From Muribaculaceae bacterium (lineage in GTDB: Bacteria > Bacteroidota > Bacteroidia > Bacteroidales > Muribaculaceae): 64,000 nucleotides of DNA. The stretch lies in assembly GCA_017399915.1 (NCBI GenBank), contig JAFQAS010000065.1:62001-126000 (forward strand), given 5' to 3'. Both the position numbers and the translations under genes were made by a program. This document shows positions 25,525 through 34,182 of the stretch, piece after piece; position 1 is the stretch's first letter; each line of letters opens with the position of its first letter. Below the pieces are notes generated by a model. The model ran no database searches. It had not been told where the DNA came from and was given only the letters and a program-made list of their open reading frames with translations.

Positions 25525-26439
25525 ATGGCACAATTTCAGCTTAACATACTCGGTTGCGGATCGGCTATTCCCACTGCCCGACACAATCCTTCGTCGCAAA
25601 TCATCGACATTAGAGATAATTTGTTTATGATTGATTGTGGTGAAGGAAGCCAACTGACTATGCGCAAAATGCGACTAAAATATGCGCGTCTTAACAATAT
25701 TTTCATCAGCCATCTTCATGGCGACCATTGTTTGGGGCTCACCGGATTATTGTCGTCGATGGCTCTACAAGAAAAAAGCGGCACTCTCACCATTCACATT
25801 TTTGAGGAAGGTGCCGACTTGTTTGACCAACAATTAAAATTCTTTTGTCGCGACACACCCTACGAAATTAAATTCAATATCATAAAGCCTGAAAGAGCCA
25901 CTATATTTGAATCAAATGCAATTACGGTTGAAACAATACCTCTTTTCCATCGTGTGCCATGTGTGGGGTTCTTATTTAAAGAGAAGCCCAAATTACGACA
26001 TCTAAAAGGCGATATGGTGAAATTCTATGAAATACCGGTCAAGGACATTCATGGAATTAAAGAAGGGAATGATTTCATCACTCCACAAGGGGTGTTGGTG
26101 CCAAATTCTCATCTCACCTCCGACCCTTCGCCTTCGATGAGTTATGCTTATTGTTCCGACACGGCTTTTAATCCCCAAGTAGCTGAATCGGTAAAAGGGG
26201 TAAATACAATCTATCACGAAGCCACTTATACCAACGAGTTCATATCTATCGCAGGCAAGCGCGGGCACTCCACTTCGGCTCAAGCCGCCCAGATTGCGAA
26301 GATGGCAGGTGCCGAACGACTTATTTTAGGACACTTCTCGAAGCGTTACCGCGATGAATCGGGGTTGCTCAACGAGGCTAAAACAATTTTCGACAACACA
26401 ATCCTCGCTAACGACGGAATGCGTATTGATTTATTATGA
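25525..26439 (+). CDS. rnz: Ribonuclease Z (tRNA 3' endonuclease)
   Basis: A 304-residue metallo-beta-lactamase-fold nuclease that trims the 3' end of tRNA precursors. The zinc motif HLHGDH is at residues 63-68 (His63, His65, Asp67, His68). Later ligands are in SYCSDTAF-type and GHFSKRY segments (YAYCSDTAF, LILGHFSKRYRD). Length matches the bacterial short form. The stop overlaps the start of tadA by 4 bases (ATGA), coupling two tRNA-maturation enzymes. Confidence 0.95.
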   Translation: MAQFQLNILGCGSAIPTARHNPSSQIIDIRDNLFMIDCGEGSQLTMRKMRLKYARLNNIFISHLHGDHCLGLTGLLSSMALQEKSGTLTIHIFEEGADLFDQQLKFFCRDTPYEIKFNIIKPERATIFESNAITVETIPLFHRVPCVGFLFKEKPKLRHLKGDMVKFYEIPVKDIHGIKEGNDFITPQGVLVPNSHLTSDPSPSMSYAYCSDTAFNPQVAESVKGVNTIYHEATYTNEFISIAGKRGHSTSAQAAQIAKMAGAERLILGHFSKRYRDESGLLNEAKTIFDNTILANDGMRIDLL

Positions 26440-26882
26440 CACAATTTGACAACGATATAAAATTTATGCGCGCGGCTCTCGATGAGGCTCATCGTGCATT
26501 CGACGCCGACGAGATTCCCATTGGTGCTGTTGTGGTGTGCCAAGGTCGCATTATCGGTCGTGGACACAATCTCACCGAAATGCTCAATGATGTGACGGCA
26601 CATGCCGAAATGCAAGCTATCACAGCCGCCGCCAACACCCTTGGGGGAAAATACCTCCAAGATTGCACCTTATATGTCACAGTAGAGCCATGCATGATGT
26701 GTGCAGGAGCTATTGGCTGGAGTCAGATTTCACGCATCGTATATGGTGCAAGCGACGACAAGCGCGGATATTCCACATTTACCCATCGACACCCATTCCA
26801 CCCCAAGGCCACCATCACACCCGGGGTGCTTGCCGATGAGTGTAAAGAGTTGATGCAACTATTCTTTAAGAAGAAACGATAA
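26436..26882 (+). CDS. tadA: tRNA adenosine(34) deaminase
   Basis: A 148-residue zinc deaminase that makes inosine at the wobble position of tRNA-Arg(ACG). The catalytic HAE is His56-Ala-Glu58 and the zinc cysteines are Cys86 and Cys89 in PCMMCAGA. The N-terminal helix and FDADEIPIGAVVV segment are typical of TadA. It overlaps rnz by 4 bases. A related nucleoside deaminase cannot be excluded by sequence alone, but length, motif spacing and the rnz partner favour TadA. Confidence 0.9.
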   Translation: MTQFDNDIKFMRAALDEAHRAFDADEIPIGAVVVCQGRIIGRGHNLTEMLNDVTAHAEMQAITAAANTLGGKYLQDCTLYVTVEPCMMCAGAIGWSQISRIVYGASDDKRGYSTFTHRHPFHPKATITPGVLADECKELMQLFFKKKR

Positions 26883-27005
26883 CTAATATTTTAAAAACTT
26901 AACACCAATCATAATGCATCAACAATTGTTTCTATGTAATCCCCACCCTCGCCGCTAAATGGACTTTCTAATTTCATTCTGAAATTCAACTTTTCTACAT
27001 AATGA

Positions 27006-27042
27006 AAGTGGGCAACTCGATTGAGTTGCCCACTTCGTTTTG
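27006..27042 (+). terminator. Terminator between tadA and the glucosaminidase gene
   Basis: A perfect 13-pair stem (27006-27018 with 27023-27035), loop GATT, followed by CGTTTTGT on the + strand. It separates two converging genes and may work both ways. Confidence 0.8.
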
Positions 27043-27055
27043 TATGAATTATTCG

Positions 27056-29782
27056 TTAGTTGATATAGACTTTTTCTGAGAGGATTTCGCCTTCGGTTGT
27101 TATTGCTACAACCACGTAAATCCCTTTTTCTAAATCATCTGTAGCAATTTCGTTTGCGTTTTCTTCTGCTACTTTTACACCGGTCAATGAGTAAATCGAA
27201 ATAGCTTCCACTTCAGCTCCGTTAACCGCAACTTTGTTATCGGCAATCACGATTGAAGCATCGTCATCGGCCACGATTGATTCCACGCCAACACCTTCGC
27301 ATGTAGCGGTATATTTTGCCACACCTTGCTTAGGAATAAGTGTCCACAAGTGGATTTTTGAGCCATCAACCTTTGCTAGCGCAGTTGTAACGAATGTGCC
27401 GTTTGACACACCACTTGCGCCAAGCACAGGATAGCTGTTTAACTTTGTAGCCGAAGCCTCACCATCAGTAACGTTGATGAGATTGAGATAACCTTGTTGA
27501 ACTGTTGTTTTATATGTTACAGCAGCAGCAAGTTTGAATTTGCCATAAGTAAACGGAGCGTAACTTGTACCATAGTTATTTCCATCAAGAGCAGCAGTGT
27601 TCAATTCACGAATGAGTGTTCCGCTTGCATTAAACAATGCAGGAGCGCCATTCTTACCGGTTGCCCAGAATGTGCCATCTTCGTTTGCACGAATTTCGAT
27701 TACTGCAAATGAACCACCATAGTTAAATGCAGCACCGCTTGCATCTTTTAGAGTGATTACCGAAGGAGTTGGATTAGCAACACCATTTGTCACGGTGTAA
27801 ACATATACTTTGCCTTCGTAACCTGTATTTGAAGTGAAATAGAGTTTACCATTGTTGATTGTGCCCGATGCGCTCATCAAGTCGCCTGAACGTGCGCCAT
27901 GATTGGTTGTTTCAAGCACTACCGAAGGTGTTGCGGCATCACCGCTCCAGCTATACACTTTCAATGCGCTTGTCGCTCCATAAGCAAGGTTACAAGCCAC
28001 GATAGTGCCACCCATATTTGCTACTGACGCATATTGATATGCTTCGCTTGTGATACCGGTTGAAGGAAGGCTTCCTTTCATTGCACCTGTGTTGGCGTTC
28101 ACGATGCGAATATAACCTGTAGCATTGTCGGGATCACGTTGCACCACATAAAGGTTATCGCCTTTCAACGCCATATTGCGGGTATAATCGTTTGCAGGAT
28201 TCATCCATGATGCAGATGTGCCGTTTGCTGCCGAATAGCACCAATCGTTTGTGAAGATTGTTGGGATCGTCACTGTTGAAGGTGTTTCAGTAGAACCTGA
28301 TGCGGTAATTGTTCCGGTACAATTAATCTCAATGCGAGTTGAGCCACTTTGCACTGCTACATATCCGCTATATGAACCGGCTTCTTTCGAGGTGTCAAGG
28401 CTGATTGTCATTGTGCCACCGGTGCGGCTGTTCCAACCCGATGTAGCCACCTTGAATGCCGATGAACTGCTATTATAAACAATGTCGCTTGTGAGGTTGG
28501 CTCCGGTGATTGTCACGGTTGACGATGGAGCGGCTGCACCTTTTTGTGCTGTGAACGACAATGATGTTGTGCTGGCAGTGAGCGATGGAGTGCCGGGAGT
28601 TGGCTCGGGAGTTGATGCTTCGGTAATCGTACCGGTGCAGTTAATCTCGATGCGGTTTGTACCACTTTGCACTGCTACATATCCGCTATATGTGCCTGGT
28701 TCTTTCGAGGTGTCAAGGCTGATTGTCATTGTGCCACCGGTGTAGCTGTCCCAATTTGATGTAGACACTTTAAATGCCGATGAACTGCTATTGTAAGCAA
28801 TAGTATTTGAGAGGTTGGCTCCGGTAATAGTCACTGTTGACGATGGAGCGGCTGCACCTTTTTGTGCTGTGAACGACAATGATGTTGTACTCGCCTTGAG
28901 CGATGGTGTGCCGGGTGCAGGTTCTGATGAAGAAGAAATTGTACCGGTGCAATTGATTTGAATGCGAGTTGTACCGCTTTGCACTGCGATATATCCGCTA
29001 TATGTACCTGCCGACAATGCTGTGTTAAGAGAAATTTTCATTGTACCACCGGTGCGGCTGTTCCAACCCGATGTTGTAACAGTAAATGCCGATGAACTGC
29101 TACTATAAGTAATGTCATTTGTGAGATTAGCACCTGTGATTGTCACTGTAGTAGAGGGTGCAGTGCCTCCTTGTGTGCCTGTCAACGACACTGATGTGTT
29201 GCTGGCTTTAAGCGATGGTGTGGTTGTTTCACCCGATACATTAAATGCCATCATGTCGTTATACATGGCAATAATCTTAGAGCCATAAGTTGTAGAGGCT
29301 GCCCATCTTCCGCTAAGGTCCTCCCAGTTGGGGGCTATACCACGAGTAACATATTTAAATCGAGGGTCAACAAGTGTTTCGCCTGCAGGAAGCGCCTTGT
29401 TACATGCATAAGCATACAAATGTTGCACTTGTGCTGTCACGCCCTCTTCTACTGTCGAAAATTGACAACCTTTTTGACCGAGAGTAGTCACACCAAGACC
29501 GCAATAGTTGTGATCATCGGGAGTCACAGCTGTTCCTCCGGTGTACTTAAACCAGCCTGTTTCAATGATTGATTGACAGAGTGCGATGTCGCCACGCAAG
29601 CCATAACGTGCTGACACTGCGATAAATTGTTCGGCAATCTCACGGTCAAACGAGCTGTTTTTAGATTTCACAAACTGATACATTCGTTCCACCGTTGCCA
29701 CATTTGTTCCCAAGATAGGTGTTGCCGCATTTGCCACAACTGCCATCAACAAGAACAGCATTAATGAAGTAAACTTTTTCAT
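27056..29782 (-). CDS. Secreted glucosaminidase with three Ig-like repeats and a type IX-like tail
   Basis: A 908-residue exported protein. I start at the ATG at 29782 because a clear signal peptide follows (MKKFTSLMLFLLMAVVANA); the longest frame adds 26 codons with no such signal. Domains: a glucosaminidase-type lysozyme fold at about 20-195 (AVSARYGLRGDIALCQSIIETGWF, DDHNYCGLG); three repeats of about 100 residues at about 200-510, each starting TPSL and ending INCTGTI; a beta-propeller-like region at about 520-820 (NLYVVQRDPDNATGYIRIVN); and an end domain (ISIYSLTGVKVAEENA, LEKGIYVVVA) like the type IX secretion sorting tail. It would cut peptidoglycan N-acetylglucosamine bonds outside the cell. 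Repeats two and three are nearly identical, also in DNA. Confidence 0.8.
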   Translation of the reverse strand: MKKFTSLMLFLLMAVVANAATPILGTNVATVERMYQFVKSKNSSFDREIAEQFIAVSARYGLRGDIALCQSIIETGWFKYTGGTAVTPDDHNYCGLGVTTLGQKGCQFSTVEEGVTAQVQHLYAYACNKALPAGETLVDPRFKYVTRGIAPNWEDLSGRWAASTTYGSKIIAMYNDMMAFNVSGETTTPSLKASNTSVSLTGTQGGTAPSTTVTITGANLTNDITYSSSSSAFTVTTSGWNSRTGGTMKISLNTALSAGTYSGYIAVQSGTTRIQINCTGTISSSSEPAPGTPSLKASTTSLSFTAQKGAAAPSSTVTITGANLSNTIAYNSSSSAFKVSTSNWDSYTGGTMTISLDTSKEPGTYSGYVAVQSGTNRIEINCTGTITEASTPEPTPGTPSLTASTTSLSFTAQKGAAAPSSTVTITGANLTSDIVYNSSSSAFKVATSGWNSRTGGTMTISLDTSKEAGSYSGYVAVQSGSTRIEINCTGTITASGSTETPSTVTIPTIFTNDWCYSAANGTSASWMNPANDYTRNMALKGDNLYVVQRDPDNATGYIRIVNANTGAMKGSLPSTGITSEAYQYASVANMGGTIVACNLAYGATSALKVYSWSGDAATPSVVLETTNHGARSGDLMSASGTINNGKLYFTSNTGYEGKVYVYTVTNGVANPTPSVITLKDASGAAFNYGGSFAVIEIRANEDGTFWATGKNGAPALFNASGTLIRELNTAALDGNNYGTSYAPFTYGKFKLAAAVTYKTTVQQGYLNLINVTDGEASATKLNSYPVLGASGVSNGTFVTTALAKVDGSKIHLWTLIPKQGVAKYTATCEGVGVESIVADDDASIVIADNKVAVNGAEVEAISIYSLTGVKVAEENANEIATDDLEKGIYVVVAITTEGEILSEKVYIN
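28270..29225 (-). repeat. Three tandem copies of an Ig-like domain coding unit
   Basis: Units of about 307 bases within the glucosaminidase gene. The two nearer the 3' end (about 28270-28605 and 28610-28912) are almost identical in long stretches; the third (about 28915-29225) has diverged. This indicates a recent copy-number change or gene conversion. Confidence 0.8.
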
Positions 29783-30127
29783 CAAGTAAATTGTGTTAAG
29801 AGTTATGATATTAAATGTTTTTTCAAAATAAAGTGCAATATTAGCAAAAATTTCCGACATTAGAAACTATTTTAGACATTCATAGGCTTTTTTTATGCCA
29901 AATCCATATCACTTTTTAGCCATTTTATCCTCGCGTCAAAAATGTTGGCAAAATATTTTTCTTCAAAATCAATTTCTAAACATCTTTTTTCTTTTCTATA
30001 AAGAAATTTTTCTTTAATAATAGTTGTTAAGACAACATATTTGCATTAAATTTGCATTAAATTTACTCTTGGAGTGTCAAATAGAATTATCAAACTAACT
30101 AATTAATAATTTTAAATTCAAACTTCT
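29783..30127. other. Divergent intergenic region between the glucosaminidase and frd genes
   Basis: A 345-base, very T- and A-rich gap. The right end holds the frd promoter. No good TAnnTTTG box for the glucosaminidase was found on the - strand, and no hairpin or small frame stands out between about 29860 and 30020. Confidence 0.6.
30024..30054 (+). promoter_or_regulatory. frd operon promoter with a duplicated -7 element
   Basis: TTG at 30024-30026 and TAAATTTG at 30047-30054 are 20 bases apart. An 11-base direct repeat (TTTGCATTAAA at 30040-30050 and 30051-30061) covers the -7 box, so a second, weaker -7 (CATATTTG) sits 11 bases upstream. Confidence 0.7.
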
Positions 30128-31183
30128 ATGTGGTTAACTAACTCATCTATAGGAAGAAAGCTCATCATGTCTATTACAGGAGCTTGTCTTATCCTATTCC
30201 TTACGTTTCACGTATTGATGAATGCAGTTGCTATCGTGTGGCCTACTGCCTACAACACGATTTGTCAACTTTTAGGTGCCAACTGGTATGCACTCGTGGC
30301 ATCTATGGGACTTGCAGCACTTTTCGTGCTTCACATTGTTTACGCGTTTATCCTCACTTTGCAAAACCGCAAGGCTCGTGGTAACGACCGTTACAATGTA
30401 ACAACTCTTCCCCCTCACGTTGAATGGTCATCAAACAACATGCTCGTTCTCGGTATCGTTGTTGTTGCATTCCTCGTGGTTCACATGATTCAATTCTGGG
30501 CTAAAATGCAGCTCGTTGAAGCTCTTTCACACGACCCTGCTACTTGGGCTGTTGTTGATGGCGCTGCTGCCAACCCCGCAATGGGTACATTGTTCATTCA
30601 CGCTGCATTCAGCGAAGTATGGACTCCTATCGTTTACATCATTGGCTTCGTAGCTCTTTGGTTCCACATGAACCATGGTTTCTGGTCAATGTTCCAAACT
30701 GCCGGTTGGAATAACGACACTTGGTTGCCTCGCTTGAAAAAAGTGGCTTGCTGGTGGACTACTATCGTTGTAGGTCTTTTCACTATCCAAGCAGTATGGT
30801 TCACTTACCAAGCTAAATCAGGTGAATATATCAATAACCCAGAGCTTCAACAACAATACTATGAAGCATGGGACGGCGCAATGAAACATATGCAAGAAGA
30901 AATGAACACTGAAGTAAATGCTCTTATTGCTCAAGGTTTAGATGAAGCCGCTATCCAAGAAAAAGTAGCTCCTAAAATCGAAGCTATTTCAGGTGTTTAT
31001 CTCAAAGCACTCCAAGTTTATTGCAAAGATCTTCCTCAAGTAAAACAAATGCTCGAACAAATCAAAATGCAAGAGCAAATGCAACAAATGCAACAACAAG
31101 CTCCAATGGGTGGTGGCGAAGAAATCGTCGCTGATTCTGCGGCTGTTGCAGTAGACTCAACTAATGTTCAATCAAAAAAATAA
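30128..31183 (+). CDS. frdC: Fumarate reductase/succinate dehydrogenase cytochrome b subunit, with long C-terminal extension
   Basis: The membrane anchor that binds heme b and quinone for the complex. Five hydrophobic helices fill residues about 12-225, with histidines in LTFHVLMN (28), VLHIVYAF (69), VVHMIQFW (119) and WFHMNHGFW (180, 183) positioned as heme ligands. Bacteroidetes relatives end at about 225-235 residues. This one continues for another 120: a helical acidic/Gln-rich segment (LQQQYYEAWDGAMKHMQEEM, MLEQIKMQEQMQQMQQQ) and an Ala/Val tail. The added part is in frame with the same codon bias, so it is probably expressed. It is first in the frdC-frdA-frdB operon, 9 bases before frdA. 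Confidence 0.92.
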   Translation: MWLTNSSIGRKLIMSITGACLILFLTFHVLMNAVAIVWPTAYNTICQLLGANWYALVASMGLAALFVLHIVYAFILTLQNRKARGNDRYNVTTLPPHVEWSSNNMLVLGIVVVAFLVVHMIQFWAKMQLVEALSHDPATWAVVDGAAANPAMGTLFIHAAFSEVWTPIVYIIGFVALWFHMNHGFWSMFQTAGWNNDTWLPRLKKVACWWTTIVVGLFTIQAVWFTYQAKSGEYINNPELQQQYYEAWDGAMKHMQEEMNTEVNALIAQGLDEAAIQEKVAPKIEAISGVYLKALQVYCKDLPQVKQMLEQIKMQEQMQQMQQQAPMGGGEEIVADSAAVAVDSTNVQSKK

Positions 31184-31192
31184 TCAAGCGAT

Positions 31193-33211
31193 ATGGATAC
31201 AATTAAAATCGATGGTATGATTGACTCAACTCCCATCATGAAGGATTATGCCGACATCGAATCGGCTGCTGCCACTAAGATTGATTCTAAAATCCCCGAA
31301 GGTCCTGTCGCTGAGAAATGGACCAACTATAAGGCTCATCAAAAACTCGTGAACCCGGCAAACAAACGTAACCTCGACATCATCGTTGTAGGTACAGGTC
31401 TTGCAGGTGCTTCTGCTGCATCTACTCTTGGCGAAATGGGCTTCAACGTACTTAACTTCTGCATTCAAGACAGCCCTCGTCGTGCTCACTCTATCGCGGC
31501 TCAAGGTGGTGTTAATGCTGCTAAAAACTATCAAAACGATGGTGACTCTATTTACCGTCTTTTCTATGATACTGTAAAAGGTGGTGACTTCCGTTCACGC
31601 GAAGCAAACGTATATCGTCTTGCTGAAGTTTCTAACAACATCATCGACCAATGTGTAGCACAAGGTGTTCCTTTCGCTCGCGAATATGGTGGCTTGCTCG
31701 CCAACCGTTCTTTTGGTGGCGCTCAAGTATCTCGTACTTTCTACGCTAAAGGTCAAACAGGTCAACAACTTCTCCTCGGTGCATATTCTTCACTCAACCG
31801 CCAAATCGAAAAAGGCACAGTGAAATCATTCAACCGTCGCGAAATGCTTGATGTTGTTATCATCGATGGTCGCGCTCGCGGTATCATCGTTCGTAACCTC
31901 GTAACCGGTGAAATCGAACGCTACGCTGCTCACGCTGTAGTTCTCGCTACCGGTGGTTATGGTCGTGCATTCTTCCTTTCTACCAACGCTATGGGTTGTA
32001 ACGGTTCGGCTGCTATCCAAGCTTTCCGTAAAGGTGCTTACCTTTCTAACCTCGCGTTCACTCAAATTCACCCAACTTGTATCCCCGTTCACGGTGAAGA
32101 CCAATCAAAGCTTACATTGATGAGCGAATCACTCCGTAACGATGGTCGCATCTGGGTTCCTAAAAAGAAAGAAGATGCCGAAGCTATCCGTGCAGGCAAA
32201 ATGAAACCAACTGATATACCTGACGAAGATCGCGACTTCTATCTCGAACGTCGTTATCCTGCTTTCGGTAACCTTTGTCCTCGCGACATCGCCAGCCGTG
32301 CAGCTAAAGAACGTTGCGACGCAGGTTATGGTGTAGGTACCGGTAACGCTGTATATCTCGACTTCAAATATGCTATCCAACGTCTTGGTGAAGATGTTGT
32401 TCGCGACCGTTACGGCAACTTGTTTGAAATGTATGAAATGATTTCAGACGATAACCCATACGAAACTCCTATGATGATCTTCCCTGCAAGCCACTACACA
32501 ATGGGTGGTATCTGGGTTGACTATGAACTCCAAACTTCAATCAAAGGTCTCTTCGCTATCGGTGAATGTAACTTCTCTGACCACGGTGCTAACCGTCTTG
32601 GTGCATCAGCTCTTATGCAAGGTCTTGCTGATGGTTACTTCGTGCTTCCTTACACTATGCAAAACTACCTCAGCGACCAAATCAAGGTGCCTCACTTCAC
32701 TACCGATGCTCCCGAATTTGACAAAGCTGAAGCTGATGTTCGCGCTCGTATCGAAAAATTGATGAACATCAAGGGTAGCAAATCTCCCGATGAAATCCAC
32801 AAACGTCTTGGTCATGTGATGTGGGATCTCGTAGGTATGGGACGTACTCTTGGCAGCCTCGTTAAGGCTCTTAAAGAACTCGAAGAAGTTCGCAAAGAGT
32901 TCTATAGCGACCTTCGCATCGTGGGTAGTGCCGATGACCTCAATACTGAGCTTGAAAAAGCACTTCGTCTTGAAGACTTCATCGAAATGTCAAAAATGAT
33001 GGCTATCGATGCTCTTCACCGTAATGAATCTTGCGGTGCTCACTTCCGTGAAGAATATCAAACTCAAGATGGTGAAGCTGCTCGTAACGATAAAGACTAC
33101 ATGTATGTAAGTTGCTGGAAATACAATGGAGAAAACGAAAAACCAACATTGTATAAAGAGCCTCTTAAATACGAAGCTATCGAAGTTCAAACTCGTAACT
33201 ACAAATCATAA
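31193..33211 (+). CDS. frdA: Fumarate reductase/succinate dehydrogenase flavoprotein subunit
   Basis: A 672-residue catalytic subunit that interconverts fumarate and succinate. It shows the FAD dinucleotide fold ([19 protein letters not shown], from about 65), the covalent-flavin histidine segment [15 protein letters not shown] (His99), the [10 protein letters not shown] substrate segment and [11 protein letters not shown]. Length and order match the non-classical (B-type, cytochrome b first) complexes of Bacteroidetes and Wolinella. In a fermenting anaerobe it would run as fumarate reductase, making succinate. Codons are strongly biased, as expected for an abundant protein. Confidence 0.96.
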   Translation: MDTIKIDGMIDSTPIMKDYADIESAAATKIDSKIPEGPVAEKWTNYKAHQKLVNPANKRNLDIIVVGTGLAGASAASTLGEMGFNVLNFCIQDSPRRAHSIAAQGGVNAAKNYQNDGDSIYRLFYDTVKGGDFRSREANVYRLAEVSNNIIDQCVAQGVPFAREYGGLLANRSFGGAQVSRTFYAKGQTGQQLLLGAYSSLNRQIEKGTVKSFNRREMLDVVIIDGRARGIIVRNLVTGEIERYAAHAVVLATGGYGRAFFLSTNAMGCNGSAAIQAFRKGAYLSNLAFTQIHPTCIPVHGEDQSKLTLMSESLRNDGRIWVPKKKEDAEAIRAGKMKPTDIPDEDRDFYLERRYPAFGNLCPRDIASRAAKERCDAGYGVGTGNAVYLDFKYAIQRLGEDVVRDRYGNLFEMYEMISDDNPYETPMMIFPASHYTMGGIWVDYELQTSIKGLFAIGECNFSDHGANRLGASALMQGLADGYFVLPYTMQNYLSDQIKVPHFTTDAPEFDKAEADVRARIEKLMNIKGSKSPDEIHKRLGHVMWDLVGMGRTLGSLVKALKELEEVRKEFYSDLRIVGSADDLNTELEKALRLEDFIEMSKMMAIDALHRNESCGAHFREEYQTQDGEAARNDKDYMYVSCWKYNGENEKPTLYKEPLKYEAIEVQTRNYKS

Positions 33212-33229
33212 TAGTAACCACGGGGCAAT

Positions 33230-33254
33230 CAGAGTCGCCTTATAAGTGGCTCTG
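33230..33254 (+). other. Hairpin in the frdA-frdB spacer
   Basis: Nine pairs (33230-33238 with 33246-33254, two G-U) close a 7-base loop in the 72-base gap between frdA and frdB. No T run follows, so it is not a terminator; it may set RNA processing or stability between the two cistrons. Confidence 0.5.
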
Positions 33255-33283
33255 AAAGCCTACCAAATAATGAAATTACAACA

Positions 33284-34039
33284 ATGGAAAAAACAATTAA
33301 CGTAAACTTGAAAATTTGGCGTCAACGTGGTCCTAAAGAACCTGGCCAATTCAAAACTTATCAACTTGATAAAGTATCAACCGATAGCAGCTTCCTTGAA
33401 ATGCTCGACATGCTCAATCAACAACTCGTTGAAAAGGGTGAAGAGCCAGTTGTATTTGACAACGACTGCCGCGAAGGTATCTGCGGTATGTGTTCACTTT
33501 ATATCAATGGACACCCACACGGCCCTGTACAAGGAATCACTACTTGCCAATTACACATGCGTAAATTCAACGATGGCGACACTATCACCATCGAACCTTG
33601 GCGCTCGGCTGCATTCCCTGTAATCCGCGACTTGATGGTTGACCGCAACGCTTTCGATAAAATCCAACAAGCAGGTGGTTACACTTCAGTAAACTGCGGT
33701 GGTGCTCCCGATGCTAACGCTACTCCTATTTCTAAAGAAGTAGCCGACATCGCTATGGACTCTGCTACTTGTATCGGTTGTGGTGCTTGTGTGGCTGCTT
33801 GTAAAAACGGTTCGGCTATGTTGTTCGTGTCGGCTAAAGTTAGCCAATTTGCACTTCTCCCACAAGGTCAAGTAGAACGCGCTCGTCGCGCTCGCGCAAT
33901 GGTGAAAAAGATGGACGAACTCGGATTTGGTAACTGTACCAACACCGGCGCTTGTGCCGCTGAATGTCCTAAAAACATTCCGTTGAGCAACATCGCTCGC
34001 CTCAACCGCGAGTTTATCAAAGCTAAACTCAAAGACTAA
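33284..34039 (+). CDS. frdB: Fumarate reductase/succinate dehydrogenase iron-sulfur subunit
   Basis: A 251-residue subunit carrying electrons between the flavin and the membrane heme. Cysteines for the 2Fe-2S cluster are Cys62, Cys67, Cys70 and Cys88 (CREGICGMC). The 4Fe-4S set is Cys163, Cys166 and Cys169 (CIGCGAC) plus Cys228, and Cys173, Cys218 and Cys224 fit the 3Fe-4S cluster. Last gene of the operon, after a 72-base gap with a hairpin. Codon bias matches frdA. Confidence 0.96.
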   Translation: MEKTINVNLKIWRQRGPKEPGQFKTYQLDKVSTDSSFLEMLDMLNQQLVEKGEEPVVFDNDCREGICGMCSLYINGHPHGPVQGITTCQLHMRKFNDGDTITIEPWRSAAFPVIRDLMVDRNAFDKIQQAGGYTSVNCGGAPDANATPISKEVADIAMDSATCIGCGACVAACKNGSAMLFVSAKVSQFALLPQGQVERARRARAMVKKMDELGFGNCTNTGACAAECPKNIPLSNIARLNREFIKAKLKD

Positions 34040-34074
34040 TCGAGATTTAACCACATTTATCTCATATACAACGT

Positions 34075-34110
34075 AAAAGGCTGAGTCAATCGACTCAGCC
34101 TTTTATTATT
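34075..34110 (+). terminator. Terminator of the frd operon
   Basis: A perfect 13-pair stem (34075-34087 with 34092-34104), loop AATC, followed by T-rich DNA, 35 bases after frdB. Confidence 0.9.
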
Positions 34111-34182
34111 TGGGGATATAACGTCAACAAAGGATTCAATGCCCCTAACGGCCTTAGTGCTCTTAAAGCCACTTAAATATTC

